NCBI RefSeq assembly: GCF_900103445.1
Contig: NZ_FNHS01000005.1
Span: 1-64,000, forward strand
From: Methylobacterium phyllostachyos
GTDB taxonomy: Bacteria; Pseudomonadota; Alphaproteobacteria; Rhizobiales; Beijerinckiaceae
Reading direction: 5' to 3'
Length of the DNA: 64,000 nt
Of the stretch, positions 17,913 through 28,657 are shown in pieces (position 1 is the first letter of the stretch; each line of letters opens with the position of its first letter). Under the pieces are notes generated by a model. That model saw only the letters and a program-made list of their open reading frames with translations, had not been told where the DNA came from and searched no databases. The position numbers and the translations under genes were made by a program.

Positions 17913-18971
17913 ATGGTATCGACAGTTTCATCCTCTTCGACGGCGCTAACGGTCCTACAGACGCAGGCGCCGGGGCCAGTGGCATCCGGGCAGCGGGACC
18001 AGGATCCGCTCCGAGCCTTCCTCGATCCGCGGTCGGTTCATGCGCTGGCGCCCCAATCGCTCGATGCCCTGCTGAAGCTCAGAACCGAACTTCGCAGGGA
18101 TCCTGTGCAGGAACCGCGAGAACAGAAAGACGTGTCTCCGACGTCCAGTGCCGGCGTGTCGAAACATTCGGGTTCGAGACATGCGGGCATGTTGGCTTGG
18201 GAGAACGAAGGCGCGTCCAAGAAGTATTCGAATTTGGACACGTGGAAGGAGCGAATGCAGTTCCGACAGGCTCATTCGTTCGATCCGATGGCTCAGCTCG
18301 TTCCTCATTTAGAGGTTCCCCTGGACAGTCCGCTCAGCCCGTGGAACTCACCTGATGTCATAGAGGAACTGAAAGATAGGGATAGGCACGGTGCCATCTC
18401 ATCCTCGCGCGAGCGTGCTTTTCTCGCCAGCGATGCGGCGATCTACAAAGGCATGGCCGAGACGCCACCGGAGGACGTGGCGCGGATCAAGGCCGAGGGC
18501 GGAGAGATCTGGTACGAAGATAGTCAGTTCTTCGATCGGCCGAGCGACAGGGAATTCTTCTGGGACGCCAAGAACCTTGCCCTGTATGGCGGGAGCCTCG
18601 AAGATCCGATCGATCCGTCCGACGAACTGTCTCAGGCTCTCCTGAACGGCACGGCGCAGATGATTCGCGGGTCAAACATTCCAGGGTATTACGAGCGCAC
18701 TTTCTCGTACAATATGTATGCTTACAATTCTGGTGCCGACCAGTACAAATGGATTGGCGGATGGGGGCGCGGGGAAAGCAATTCAGATGTGATCCGTGAG
18801 GACCTCATTAAAAAAAATCCTACTATGCACGTGGCTTGCCTAGGTCTTGACGGGGATACTGCGTTCGTTCTGTATCCTAAGACGAGTCCCACCGCCTCGG
18901 CTGCGACGGCTTCGGCCTCAAGCAGCGCAACTGGGACCGGGACGAGTCGGCCGGCCACTGCGGCACACTAA
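17913..18971 (+). CDS. Unknown protein, paralogue 2 of a tandem pair
   Basis: 352 residues from ATG 17913, with AGGAG 6 nt upstream as in copy 1; a GTG at 17859 would add 18 residues but lacks a site. Same plan: serine-rich N-terminus (MVSTVSSSSTALTVL), variable middle with an extra stretch around residues 130-160, conserved core, serine/threonine/alanine tail. One cysteine near residue 305 only. At DNA level the core (about 17210-17400 against 18400-18590) is nearly identical while both ends differ. That indicates a recent duplication or gene conversion of the core domain. Confidence 0.82.
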   Translation: MVSTVSSSSTALTVLQTQAPGPVASGQRDQDPLRAFLDPRSVHALAPQSLDALLKLRTELRRDPVQEPREQKDVSPTSSAGVSKHSGSRHAGMLAWENEGASKKYSNLDTWKERMQFRQAHSFDPMAQLVPHLEVPLDSPLSPWNSPDVIEELKDRDRHGAISSSRERAFLASDAAIYKGMAETPPEDVARIKAEGGEIWYEDSQFFDRPSDREFFWDAKNLALYGGSLEDPIDPSDELSQALLNGTAQMIRGSNIPGYYERTFSYNMYAYNSGADQYKWIGGWGRGESNSDVIREDLIKKNPTMHVACLGLDGDTAFVLYPKTSPTASAATASASSSATGTGTSRPATAAH

Positions 18972-19038
18972 GGACCGATGCGCGCTCCTGGCCGCTGCGG
19001 CGCAAACCCGGTCGTCGCCCGGCGAACCGGCTAGCGCC

Positions 19039-20550
19039 ATGTCTCGCTTGCTACGATTGGCACGAGCCGCGATCGGTCTCGTCGCGGCGATCGGGGCGGC
19101 CCACGAGTCCCGTGCGGCCCACCGGCCGCCCAAGCCGCCCCGATCGTCCGCGCCGGCAGCGCCGATCTCCGGCAATCCCGACAGCAAGGCGAAAGCCGCG
19201 GGCGCGGCCGGCATTCCCCTCAGCCTGACGGACGCCGTGTCCCTGGCCCTGCGCGACAACCGCACCATCCGCGGCGCCTACATCGACCGCATCACCCAGA
19301 AATTCAGCCTGCGCGTCGCCGAGGACGGGTTCATGCCGCATCTCGGCCTCTCCGGCGGCGCGGTGCGCCAGACGATCGCCGGGATCACCACCACGAGCCT
19401 CGATGTCACGCCGGGCGTCACCGCGCTCCTGCCAACAGGCGCCACCGTCACCTTCTCCTGGGCCGACCACGCGAGCGAAGGCGCCGGCATCCGGACGCGC
19501 AGCACGGGCAGCGTCCTGTCGGTCACGCAGCCGCTCCTGCGCGGCGGCGGCGTCGACGTGACCCTGGCGCCGATCCGCTCGGCCCGGCTCAGCGAGCAGG
19601 GGAACCGGTTGCGGCTCAAGGCGACCGTGTCGGAGACGATCGGGCAGGCGATCTACGCCTATCGCGATCTGCTGCGCGCCCAGAGGGCCATGGTGCTCGC
19701 CCAGGCCGCCGTGCGGCGCGCCGAGGAGATCCTCGAGATCAACCGGGCCTTGATCGAGGCCGGACGGATGGCCGCGGTCGAGATCGTCCAGTCCGAGGCC
19801 GACCTGGAGAACCAGCGCCTGGGCGTGCTGGGCGCGACCCGATCCCTCGACAGCGCCCGCCTCAAGCTCCTGGACCTGCTCGCGCTCGACCTCGGGACCC
19901 CGATCCTGGCCACCGAGAGCACCGAGCCGGCGCAGGTCGCCACCGACCTGCCGCACCTGATGGCGGTCGCGTTCGCGCAGCGGCCCGACTATCTCGGCCA
20001 GCTCCTGGCGCTGGAGCAGACCAAGCTCGGCCTCGTCGTCGCCGAGAACGCCCGGCTCTGGGACCTGTCGCTGTTCGCGACCCGGAGTGTCGGCCGCACG
20101 GCGATCACGGGGCCGCAGGGCAGCGTCACCGGCCAGTCCGACACCACGGTCGGGTTGGCCTTCAACGCGCCCCTCAACGATCTCCAGCGCGAGCAGCCCT
20201 TCGTCCAGGCGACGGCGAGCCGCCAGTCCGCCGAACTGCAGCTCGAGACGATCCGCCGGGGGATCGAGCTGCAGATCCGCAGCTCGGCGAGCGACGTCGC
20301 GATCCGCTGGCGCCAGCTCGAAGGCGCGCGCCGCGCCCGCGATCTGGCGGCCCGTGCCGTCGAGATCGAGCGGGAGAAGCTCAAGGCCGGGCGTTCGGCC
20401 AACTATCAGGTCCGGTCCCTGGAGACCTACCTCCGCTCGGCGGACGTCCAGCTTCTGGACAGCGTGATCGGCTACCTCAATACGCTGACCCTGCTCGATA
20501 TCCAGCTCGGGACGACGCTCGACACATGGCACGTCGCCCTGCGGGATTGA
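19039..20550 (+). CDS. TolC-family outer-membrane efflux protein
   Basis: 503 residues. ATG 19039 gives a basic, hydrophobic leader (residues 1-29, SRAAHRPP); the frame is open 190 nt further upstream, but that part is shadow. It has two OEP-type halves: IPLSLTDAVSLALRDN at the start, a beta-barrel segment (PGVTALLPTGATVTFSWAD), long coiled-coil helices with alanine/glutamate/arginine repeats (AAVRRAEEILEINRALIEAG), and a second copy of the helices near the C-terminus (AVEIEREKLKAGRSANYQVR). It forms the outer-membrane channel of a tripartite pump, here paired with the adaptor that starts 5 nt downstream. Confidence 0.88.
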   Translation: MSRLLRLARAAIGLVAAIGAAHESRAAHRPPKPPRSSAPAAPISGNPDSKAKAAGAAGIPLSLTDAVSLALRDNRTIRGAYIDRITQKFSLRVAEDGFMPHLGLSGGAVRQTIAGITTTSLDVTPGVTALLPTGATVTFSWADHASEGAGIRTRSTGSVLSVTQPLLRGGGVDVTLAPIRSARLSEQGNRLRLKATVSETIGQAIYAYRDLLRAQRAMVLAQAAVRRAEEILEINRALIEAGRMAAVEIVQSEADLENQRLGVLGATRSLDSARLKLLDLLALDLGTPILATESTEPAQVATDLPHLMAVAFAQRPDYLGQLLALEQTKLGLVVAENARLWDLSLFATRSVGRTAITGPQGSVTGQSDTTVGLAFNAPLNDLQREQPFVQATASRQSAELQLETIRRGIELQIRSSASDVAIRWRQLEGARRARDLAARAVEIEREKLKAGRSANYQVRSLETYLRSADVQLLDSVIGYLNTLTLLDIQLGTTLDTWHVALRD

Positions 20551-20555
20551 CGGAC

Positions 20556-21890
20556 ATGGCCGAGCCCGCACCCGAAGCCGCGCTGCTGCCGATCGCCGAT
20601 CGATTGCCGAAGATCGGCGCACCGCCTCGCGTCCGGCGCGCGGCTGCCCTTGCTTGCGCCGCCACCGTCGGGCTTCTCGCCGGACTGGCTTGGCTCCGGG
20701 GAGCGCCGCGGTTCGGTCCGGGTGAGCGCAAGGCCGTGCAGCCGGTCGCGGAACGCACCATCACGGTCGCGCCCGTGGCCGCCGCCGCCTTCGTGACCCT
20801 CGCCGGCACGGTCGGGGCGGAGAAGACCGTTCCAGTCGTCGCACCGTTCGACGGCGTGATCCGCGAGGTGCGGGCACAGATCGGCGACGTCGTGCAGGCC
20901 GGCGACCCGCTCGTGGTGATGGATGATGGCGAGATCGCCACCCGGGTGCGGGAGGCGCAGGCCGCCTTCCTGAAGAGCTCGATCGCCGTCGACCTCCTCG
21001 ATCGCTGGGCCGACAGCCCCGAGGTGATCCGCGCCAAGCGCGCGCTGGAGAGCGCCGAGACGAGCCTCGCGCTGGCCGAGCGGCAGGTGACGGAGACCAA
21101 AAGGCTGTTCGACCGCGGGATCGTGTCGCGCAACGAGTATGACGGCGTCGTGCAGCAGCGCGACACGCAGAGGAAGGCGGTTGCGAGCGCCGGCATGGAC
21201 CTGCAGACGACGCTGGCGCACGGCGATGCGAACAGCCGGCGGCTCGCCGAACTGGATCTGCAGAATACGCGATCCCGTCTCACGGACGTGATGGCGCAGG
21301 CCGACGGCAAGGTCGTGTGCGCGCCGATTGGCGGCATCCTCTCCCATCCACCCGTCAGCCGACAGACCAATCAGCCTGCGGCCGAGATCACGAGCGGCGT
21401 CCGGGTCAGCCGGGGACAGGCGCTCTTCGCCGTCGCCGACACGGCGACGCTCGTGGTGACCGGCCACGTCGACGAGGTCGACGTCAACCGCATCCGGATC
21501 GGGCAGCCGGTCGCGATCACCAGTGATGCCTTTCCGGGAGAGCCGATCCCAGGACGCTTGATCGGGATCAGCGCCGAGGCCGACACCGCGCGCGGTGGGA
21601 GCCGTGCACCCTCTTTCGAGGTTCGGGCCGCCTTCCCGAGGGACGCCGGCCACGGTCAGATCCGCCTCGGCATGTCGGCCCGGATGCGCATCGAGATCGC
21701 CAGCAATCCGCAGGCGCTCGTCGTGCCGATCGAGGCCGTCCGCGACCCGACGACGAATCCGGTTGTCCGGGTGCGTGATCCGGCGACCGGCGAAGCCCGC
21801 CTGCGCCAGGTCCGGCTCGGAGTCACACAGCAGCAGGGTATCGAGATTCTGTCCGGCCTTCGGGACGGTGATGTTGTGATCCTGCCTTGA
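20556..21890 (+). CDS. MacA/HlyD-type periplasmic adaptor
   Basis: 444 residues from ATG 20556, 5 nt after the TolC-like stop; an ATG at 20526 would overlap it. N-terminal membrane anchor (about 27-45), lipoyl half-motif (VVAPFDGVIREVRAQIGDVV), a hairpin of coiled coil (SAETSLALAERQVTETKRLF), second lipoyl half (KVVCAPIGGILS), beta-barrel (VVTGHVDEVDVNRIRIG) and membrane-proximal domain (RLGVTQQQGIEILSGLRDGD). It joins the inner-membrane ABC permease to the outer-membrane channel. Its only candidate partner in the window is the MacB pair at 13472-15369. Confidence 0.9.
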   Translation: MAEPAPEAALLPIADRLPKIGAPPRVRRAAALACAATVGLLAGLAWLRGAPRFGPGERKAVQPVAERTITVAPVAAAAFVTLAGTVGAEKTVPVVAPFDGVIREVRAQIGDVVQAGDPLVVMDDGEIATRVREAQAAFLKSSIAVDLLDRWADSPEVIRAKRALESAETSLALAERQVTETKRLFDRGIVSRNEYDGVVQQRDTQRKAVASAGMDLQTTLAHGDANSRRLAELDLQNTRSRLTDVMAQADGKVVCAPIGGILSHPPVSRQTNQPAAEITSGVRVSRGQALFAVADTATLVVTGHVDEVDVNRIRIGQPVAITSDAFPGEPIPGRLIGISAEADTARGGSRAPSFEVRAAFPRDAGHGQIRLGMSARMRIEIASNPQALVVPIEAVRDPTTNPVVRVRDPATGEARLRQVRLGVTQQQGIEILSGLRDGDVVILP

Positions 21891-22000
21891 GGTGGCCAGC
21901 CGTGCTGCCTTGTTCCCTTGATGTAGTTCGACAGCGGCACGGTCGGCTTTGTTGCGGGAGAAGGGCTGTTGATCGACCCGCTTCAAAGATGCTCGTCATT

Positions 22001-22570
22001 TCAGAGCACATGGAGGGCTGTGAAGCTGCCGGCGTACTGCTCCATGATGATAGCGATGCTGGCACGCGTCTCCGCATCTCGGTAGCCGCCGTAGACTTCG
22101 ATGTTCAGGTAGACGACCAAGGTCGGTGGCGCTCCATACCGGTTCCCAGCCTTCTTGCCGATCACGCGATCCAAGGCCTTCGGAAGCTCGTCGAGACGCC
22201 TATCCCACTCCTCAACCGGGTCGTGCCGCATACTGGGAGCGTCAGGGGCGTACTCGTTCGCTCGCATCCGGTTGGGCATCATCGCCTCTGTCACCTCCAC
22301 GTCGAGGATCTGCGAAGCCAACCTCACCCGCCCGTCAGGGTAGTGCTCGGTAGCAGCGGCGAGCTAGACAGCTTCAGCATGGATGAGGTCGGCGAACCGG
22401 CCGATGGTCCAGGCGTCTCGCCAGAACGACCAAGCCGGGTTGCGGAAGATGACGTGCGGACCCAGGCGGGCACGAGCATCCTCCACCACCGCCTTGAACT
22501 CGATGGGTGTCAGCCAAACCGATAGGCTCTCCCGCACCTCACGGGCGTGTTCCTGCGCATCAGCGAGCAT
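22001..22570 (-). pseudogene. Hypothetical gene split by an in-frame amber codon
   Basis: From ATG 22570 the frame encodes 68 residues (AQEHAREVRESLSVWLTPIE, then RNPAWSFWRDAW) to TAG 22364-22366. It continues in the same frame with natural sequence (LAAATEHYPDGRVRLASQI, RRLDELPKALDRVIG, LVVYLNIEVYGGYRDAETRA) to TGA 22001. After that TGA, five more sensible residues follow before the next stop, so a second nonsense change is possible. Without the TAG it is a soluble protein of about 189 residues. Family unknown. It lies 39 nt behind the DUF488 partner gene on the same strand. Confidence 0.6.
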
Positions 22571-22609
22571 GTGGGTCAGGCCCGGAAGCGGCCGACGCGC
22601 GAGCTGACG

Positions 22610-23362
22610 TCAGAGCGCAAGGGAGCTTTGCAAGGCTTCATCGAGGCGGAGCACACCAAGGAGCTGCCAAGTCTGTGGTCTCTTGGCCATGTTGCCGATG
22701 GCGAAGGCCATGCCTCGGCGCGGGTAATCCTCGTTGAAGACACCGTTCATCCAGCGAAGGGCTTCGGCCTCGCTGGTCCGCTGGCGGTGACGCCAGAACA
22801 TCGCGTGGGCCTCCCAATCACCGTTCCTGTACTCGTGGGAGCCTGAGGCATCCTCGAAGCGGAACTTGAACTCGAAGGGCGAAGGCTCAAGGGCGGCGAG
22901 TTCCGCGTCGAAGAACGAGGTCTGACGTGCTGCCCGCTGGTAAGCCTCGCGGTCAGCTTCGATGTCGGCAGGCTTCTTGGCGCGATAGGTGAAGCGCGTG
23001 TTCCGAGGCCGTATCAGCGCGAGGGACTGGCCTCGCTGATGGGCCTCTTCGGCAGAGCCGACGATCATGGGTTCGAGGAGCATCGACCGCTCGCGGACGG
23101 GCAGCTCACCGTCCACCTCGATGGTCTCCTCGTAGACGTGACAGCTCTCCAGCCGCCTATCTGCCTTCGGTCGTCCGTACTGGAACCGAACCCAGTCCCA
23201 GCGGGAGAAGCTTGCTTCCTTCAGATGGCGAAACCGAACCGGGTACAGTCGGAGCCACTTCCCATCAGCCGTGACTCCAGCACAGCAGACGGTCTCACCG
23301 TAGGTCTTGCTCGGCTGCGGGAGCGCCTTGACGAGGATCGCGACCCTTGCGGATTGAAGCAT
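22610..23362 (-). CDS. Unknown partner of the DUF488 protein
   Basis: 250 residues from ATG 23362, overlapping the end of the DUF488 gene by 68 nt in another frame, so expression is likely coupled. The first half is beta-rich (VAILVKALPQPSKTYGETVC, VTADGKWLRLYPVRFRHL, SFSRWDWVRFQYGRPKADRR), in the style of nucleic-acid-binding OB-like or SH3-like barrels. The second half is helical and aromatic. No catalytic motif is obvious. The gene order DUF488 then this protein, tightly overlapped, points to a two-component function. Confidence 0.72.
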   Translation of the reverse strand: MLQSARVAILVKALPQPSKTYGETVCCAGVTADGKWLRLYPVRFRHLKEASFSRWDWVRFQYGRPKADRRLESCHVYEETIEVDGELPVRERSMLLEPMIVGSAEEAHQRGQSLALIRPRNTRFTYRAKKPADIEADREAYQRAARQTSFFDAELAALEPSPFEFKFRFEDASGSHEYRNGDWEAHAMFWRHRQRTSEAEALRWMNGVFNEDYPRRGMAFAIGNMAKRPQTWQLLGVLRLDEALQSSLAL

Positions 23363-23819
23363 TGCGGTAGCGACCTGGAACGTCTCCGAACAGGTCGAAG
23401 ACTGTCTCAGGGCGATCGCCGATTGCAAGCGCCACCATCGACCGATGGCAGACCTTCGGATCGCGTTCGAAACACATCAGGCACGTTGCCTGCTCGCGCG
23501 AGAGCGGACCAAGGACCGCTAGATCCGCCTGCGCTTCAGGGCTGCTGAGGTGGCGGTCGTAGATCGTGCGGAACTCATCGTAGCGACCCGCTCTCGCTGC
23601 CTCCCTGCCGGGCTTCGGGTCGCCGAGCCCGCGGAGATGAACATACTTGATCCCCGCAGCTTCCAGACGAGCCCTCAAGCCGTTCTTGGAGAAGCCCTTC
23701 TTCCTTGAGACGGTCACGGCTCGCACATCGACGAGCACCTCCACGCCCACGTCTGCGAGAGTAGCGACGAACCGGTCGATGTCCGTCCCTTCGTAGCCGA
23801 TGGTGAAGATGGTCTGCAC
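23295..23819 (-). CDS. DUF488 family protein
   Basis: 174 residues from GTG 23819. Typical DUF488 features: TIFTIGYEGTDIDRFV at the start, VLVDVRAVTVSRKKGFSK, a YVHLRGLGDPKPGR segment, and the C-terminal LMCFERDPKVCHRSMVA with its conserved cysteines and histidine. The family is widespread and uncharacterised; the cysteine/histidine motif suggests metal binding or a catalytic thiol. The last 25 residues are encoded by DNA shared with the partner gene and have no family character. Confidence 0.85.
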   Translation of the reverse strand: MQTIFTIGYEGTDIDRFVATLADVGVEVLVDVRAVTVSRKKGFSKNGLRARLEAAGIKYVHLRGLGDPKPGREAARAGRYDEFRTIYDRHLSSPEAQADLAVLGPLSREQATCLMCFERDPKVCHRSMVALAIGDRPETVFDLFGDVPGRYRNASIRKGRDPRQGAPAAEQDLR

Positions 23820-23879
23820 TGACTACCCCTGCGCCCTGCCTGCCCGGATAGGGGAGCAGAGCCAGGAGGTCCACCCAAG

Positions 23880-24434
23880 TTGCCTCACCTTGGCCGTGGG
23901 CGCGTCAGAGCTGCCTTGACCCCCGACCAGCCCGACACCGACCCGCGCACCGCCATCGTTCACGCCATCGTCCGTGTCACCATGTCGGACGGCTCACCCG
24001 TCAGCACCAAGGTGAAGGCCGGAACCATCCTCGCCAGCTCGGCATCACCGACTGCCCTACTGCCCTGGTGCGCCTTATCGCGAACGGTGTGGGTCACCGG
24101 ACGCGCTGTGAGAAGAAGTGGTTGAGCCCCGAGGAGCACAAGGCCCGGCTCAGCTCCAGCCCCGAGACGCAGCCGAGCATCGAGCCTGCTCCTGTGGTCG
24201 AGCCTGTCCCCGAGGTGATGCCTCCGCTCTTCGAGATCGTCCCGCCGTGGAGCGTCCTGCACGCCCTACCGTCACGGGGGTGCCTCTCGCCGTGGCCGCC
24301 CTTCTTCACGGGGGTACAAGCTGGCCCGCAGGGATCGGGAGCGGCGAGACGGCCCAGATCGGATCATGTTCTCGCGGCCTGCCAGCTTCCCGCTCAGTGA
24401 GACCGTCCGCATCACGATCAGCGAGCCGCGATAA
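23880..24434 (+). pseudogene. Hypothetical gene broken by at least two frame changes
   Basis: Coherent protein stretches run in order but change frame. TAIVHAIVRVTMSDGSPVST and KAGTILAS are in the first frame (from about 23880). LGITDCPTALVRLIANGVGH, RCEKKWLSPEE and a proline-rich linker are in a second (24040-24270). RERRDGPDRIMFSRPASFPL and ETVRITISEPR, ending at TAA 24432-24434, are again in the first frame. The middle has a helix-turn-helix-like look. Probably one gene of about 185 residues that has decayed. Confidence 0.5.
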
Positions 24435-24460
24435 GCGGCCAGCCGACGAACGTGGTCCAG

Positions 24461-24856
24461 TCAGCCACCCTTTGGCTCATCCTTGGCGCGCTGCATCTCG
24501 GCCGCCTTGTTCAGTAGGCGCTCAACCTCATCCGCGGTGCGGGCCTCAGCCTCGACATCACCGACCTTGAGCCGAACCTTCCGGCCTGCTCGGCCCTGCA
24601 ACCACGCGACAAGGATCACACCGAGCGTCGGCCCCACGGCTTGCGCGAGGGGGATTATGTATTCGGGGAGAGCGAAGCCCACGGCATCGACGCTGTCGAA
24701 CGCCATGCCCCGTTGAGAGTACGATACACCCGACTGGTGAAGCTCTCGGCTGACGCCGGCTATGGCGTCTTGCGCCTCGCGTCCGTTCTTCGGCCCATCA
24801 TCGGGTGCGAGAAGCAGGGTGAGCTTGAGCGACTGAGCGTCCGTTGCTGCGGGCAT
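24461..24856 (-). CDS. Small membrane protein resembling effector-associated constant component 1
   Basis: 131 residues. Layout: an N-terminal alpha/beta segment (SLKLTLLLAPDDGPKNGREA, then RELHQSGVSYSQ), one membrane helix (IIPLAQAVGPTLGVILVAWL), and a cytoplasmic tail with a beta-hairpin and helix (RKVRLKVGDVEAEARTADEV). This order is that of the EACC1 components described in predicted NTP-dependent bacterial conflict systems. No effector or NTPase gene is adjacent, so it would be an orphan. The match rests on layout and tail wording, not on a search; an unrelated small membrane protein is possible. Confidence 0.55.
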   Translation of the reverse strand: MPAATDAQSLKLTLLLAPDDGPKNGREAQDAIAGVSRELHQSGVSYSQRGMAFDSVDAVGFALPEYIIPLAQAVGPTLGVILVAWLQGRAGRKVRLKVGDVEAEARTADEVERLLNKAAEMQRAKDEPKGG

Positions 24857-25041
24857 GTTGGTCGCTTGGCCTGCGATAGAGGGCCCTTCCGAAGCACATA
24901 ACCACGCGCTGGTGGGGCACTAGCGTGCGGCCGGATGACGCACTGCATGGAGGACACATCGGGGTGCTCACTGGGGGGCAGCGAAGTGAACGCCCGGCCT
25001 AACTAACTGTCTAGGCTTGAGTTTCGGACTTGCTTAAGGTC

Positions 25042-25131
25042 TGGCGGAGGGAGCGGGATTCGAACCCGCGATACCGTTTCCGGTATACACACTTTCCAGG
25101 CGTGCGCCTTCAACCACTCGGCCACCCCTCC
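25042..25131 (-). tRNA. tRNA-Ser (anticodon GGA)
   Basis: The reverse strand reads a full class II tRNA: acceptor GGAGGGG pairing with CCCTCC, D-loop GCCGAGTGGTTGAAGG, anticodon loop CTGGAAA (GGA, reading UCC/UCU), a long variable arm with an ACCG/CGGT stem, T-arm GGGTTCGAATCCC and an encoded CCA at 25042-25044. 90 nt including CCA. It lies at the edge of a low-quality island (21950-25040), a classic integration target, although no att duplication was found. Confidence 0.96.
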
Positions 25132-25271
25132 GTCCGCGGACCGGGCACCCCGGGCACGCGAGCGGGCCCCGGGCGCAGCCAGGGCCGCGCGGTGCGGTGC
25201 TGTTAGCCGGGTGCGCCGCCATGCGCAAGGCGTCAGAGCCGGGCAGTACGAAAACCGCCCGGCCGTCGCTC

Positions 25272-27536
<2,265 letters not shown>

Positions 27537-27663
27537 TCCGGGACTCCGCCCGCCCGGCCGGCGCCGCGTCGGGGGATGTACCGGGTGAACGTGCCGGCCA
27601 CGGCGAAGCTCCCCGGAGGTGGTAAAATTTGCTCAGGCTGTGGACGGGGTTGAGGCCCGCCGC

Positions 27664-28554
27664 TCAGGCCGTCCGGAGCCGCCGCAACAGCATGTCGCGG
27701 ACATGCACCGTGCGGGCCTCGCGCAGGCTCGCCCGGGTCCAGGCGAGGTACAGCGTGTTGGTCGGCCCCGGCCGGTCCGCGGGCAGCTCGGCCAGGCGCC
27801 CTGCGGTCAGCGCCTCGGCGCAGAGATAGTCCGGCAGGATCGTCCAGCCCATGCCGGCCTCGGCCATCCCGAGGAGGATGCGCAGGTCCGGCGCGGTCGC
27901 CGCGGGCCGCAGGGTAGCGGGCGCCCCGAAGACCGCTGCGAAGAAGGCGCTGATCAGGGCCAGCTCCTCGTCGTAGGCGAGGCAGGGCAGATCCTGCAGG
28001 AGCCCGGCCGAAACCATGCGGCCCTTCACGCGCGCCGCGAATTCCGGGGCCGCCACGAGGGTCAGCCGCTCGCGGTCGAGATCGGCGAAGCCCAGGCTTC
28101 GGCTGTCCGGCTTCGAGGCGGTGACGGCGAGGTCGGCCTGCCCCTGGTCCAGGGCGGCGTAGATCCGCGCACGGTTCCCGGTCTGGATGCGCAGGCGCAG
28201 GCCCTCGGCCACCAGGGGCGCAAGGGCCGGGCCGACCCGGGCCGAGAGATACTCGGCCGGGCCGACGAGATGCAGCGTTCCGGCGAGTTCGGTGGAGCGG
28301 GCACGGGAAGCGGCCATCACGGCGTCGAGGCCGTCGAGGCTCTCGGCGACCTGCCGGGCGAGGTCGTCGGCGGCCGGGGTCGGCGTGATGCCCCGGGCGC
28401 CGCGCAGGAACAGCGGCTTGCCCAGCATCGCCTCCAGGGCGGCCAGATGGGCCGAGGCCGCGGGCTGGGTGATGCCGAGCCGGGCGGCTGCCCGAGTCAG
28501 CGAGCCGGCGCGATAGGCTTCGAGGAAGGTCCGCAGATAGACGAGGTGACTCAC
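27664..28554 (-). CDS. LysR-family transcriptional regulator
   Basis: 296 residues from GTG 28554; the open frame extends further, but that part overlaps the divergent gene's leader. N-terminal winged helix (LTRAAARLGITQPAASAHLA) and a periplasmic-binding-like effector domain with GWTILPDYLCAEALTAGRL near the end. It is divergent from a DJ-1/PfpI protein and MFS gene with about 100 nt between starts, the classic arrangement for a LysR protein controlling its neighbours. Inducer unknown. Confidence 0.92.
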   Translation of the reverse strand: MSHLVYLRTFLEAYRAGSLTRAAARLGITQPAASAHLAALEAMLGKPLFLRGARGITPTPAADDLARQVAESLDGLDAVMAASRARSTELAGTLHLVGPAEYLSARVGPALAPLVAEGLRLRIQTGNRARIYAALDQGQADLAVTASKPDSRSLGFADLDRERLTLVAAPEFAARVKGRMVSAGLLQDLPCLAYDEELALISAFFAAVFGAPATLRPAATAPDLRILLGMAEAGMGWTILPDYLCAEALTAGRLAELPADRPGPTNTLYLAWTRASLREARTVHVRDMLLRRLRTA

Positions 28555-28657
28555 CGGCAGAACCAACCATCGGAATTCCGATGGCTGATAGCGTGAGCGC
28601 TGATTTCTGTCGCGGGCTCGGACCCGGCAGGCTCCACGGGCAAGACGGAGCTTGTCC

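Noticed and set aside
25045..25080. CRISPR or att direct repeats near tRNA-Ser
   Set aside because: No spaced repeats were seen, and I found no second copy of the tRNA 3' end in the window.
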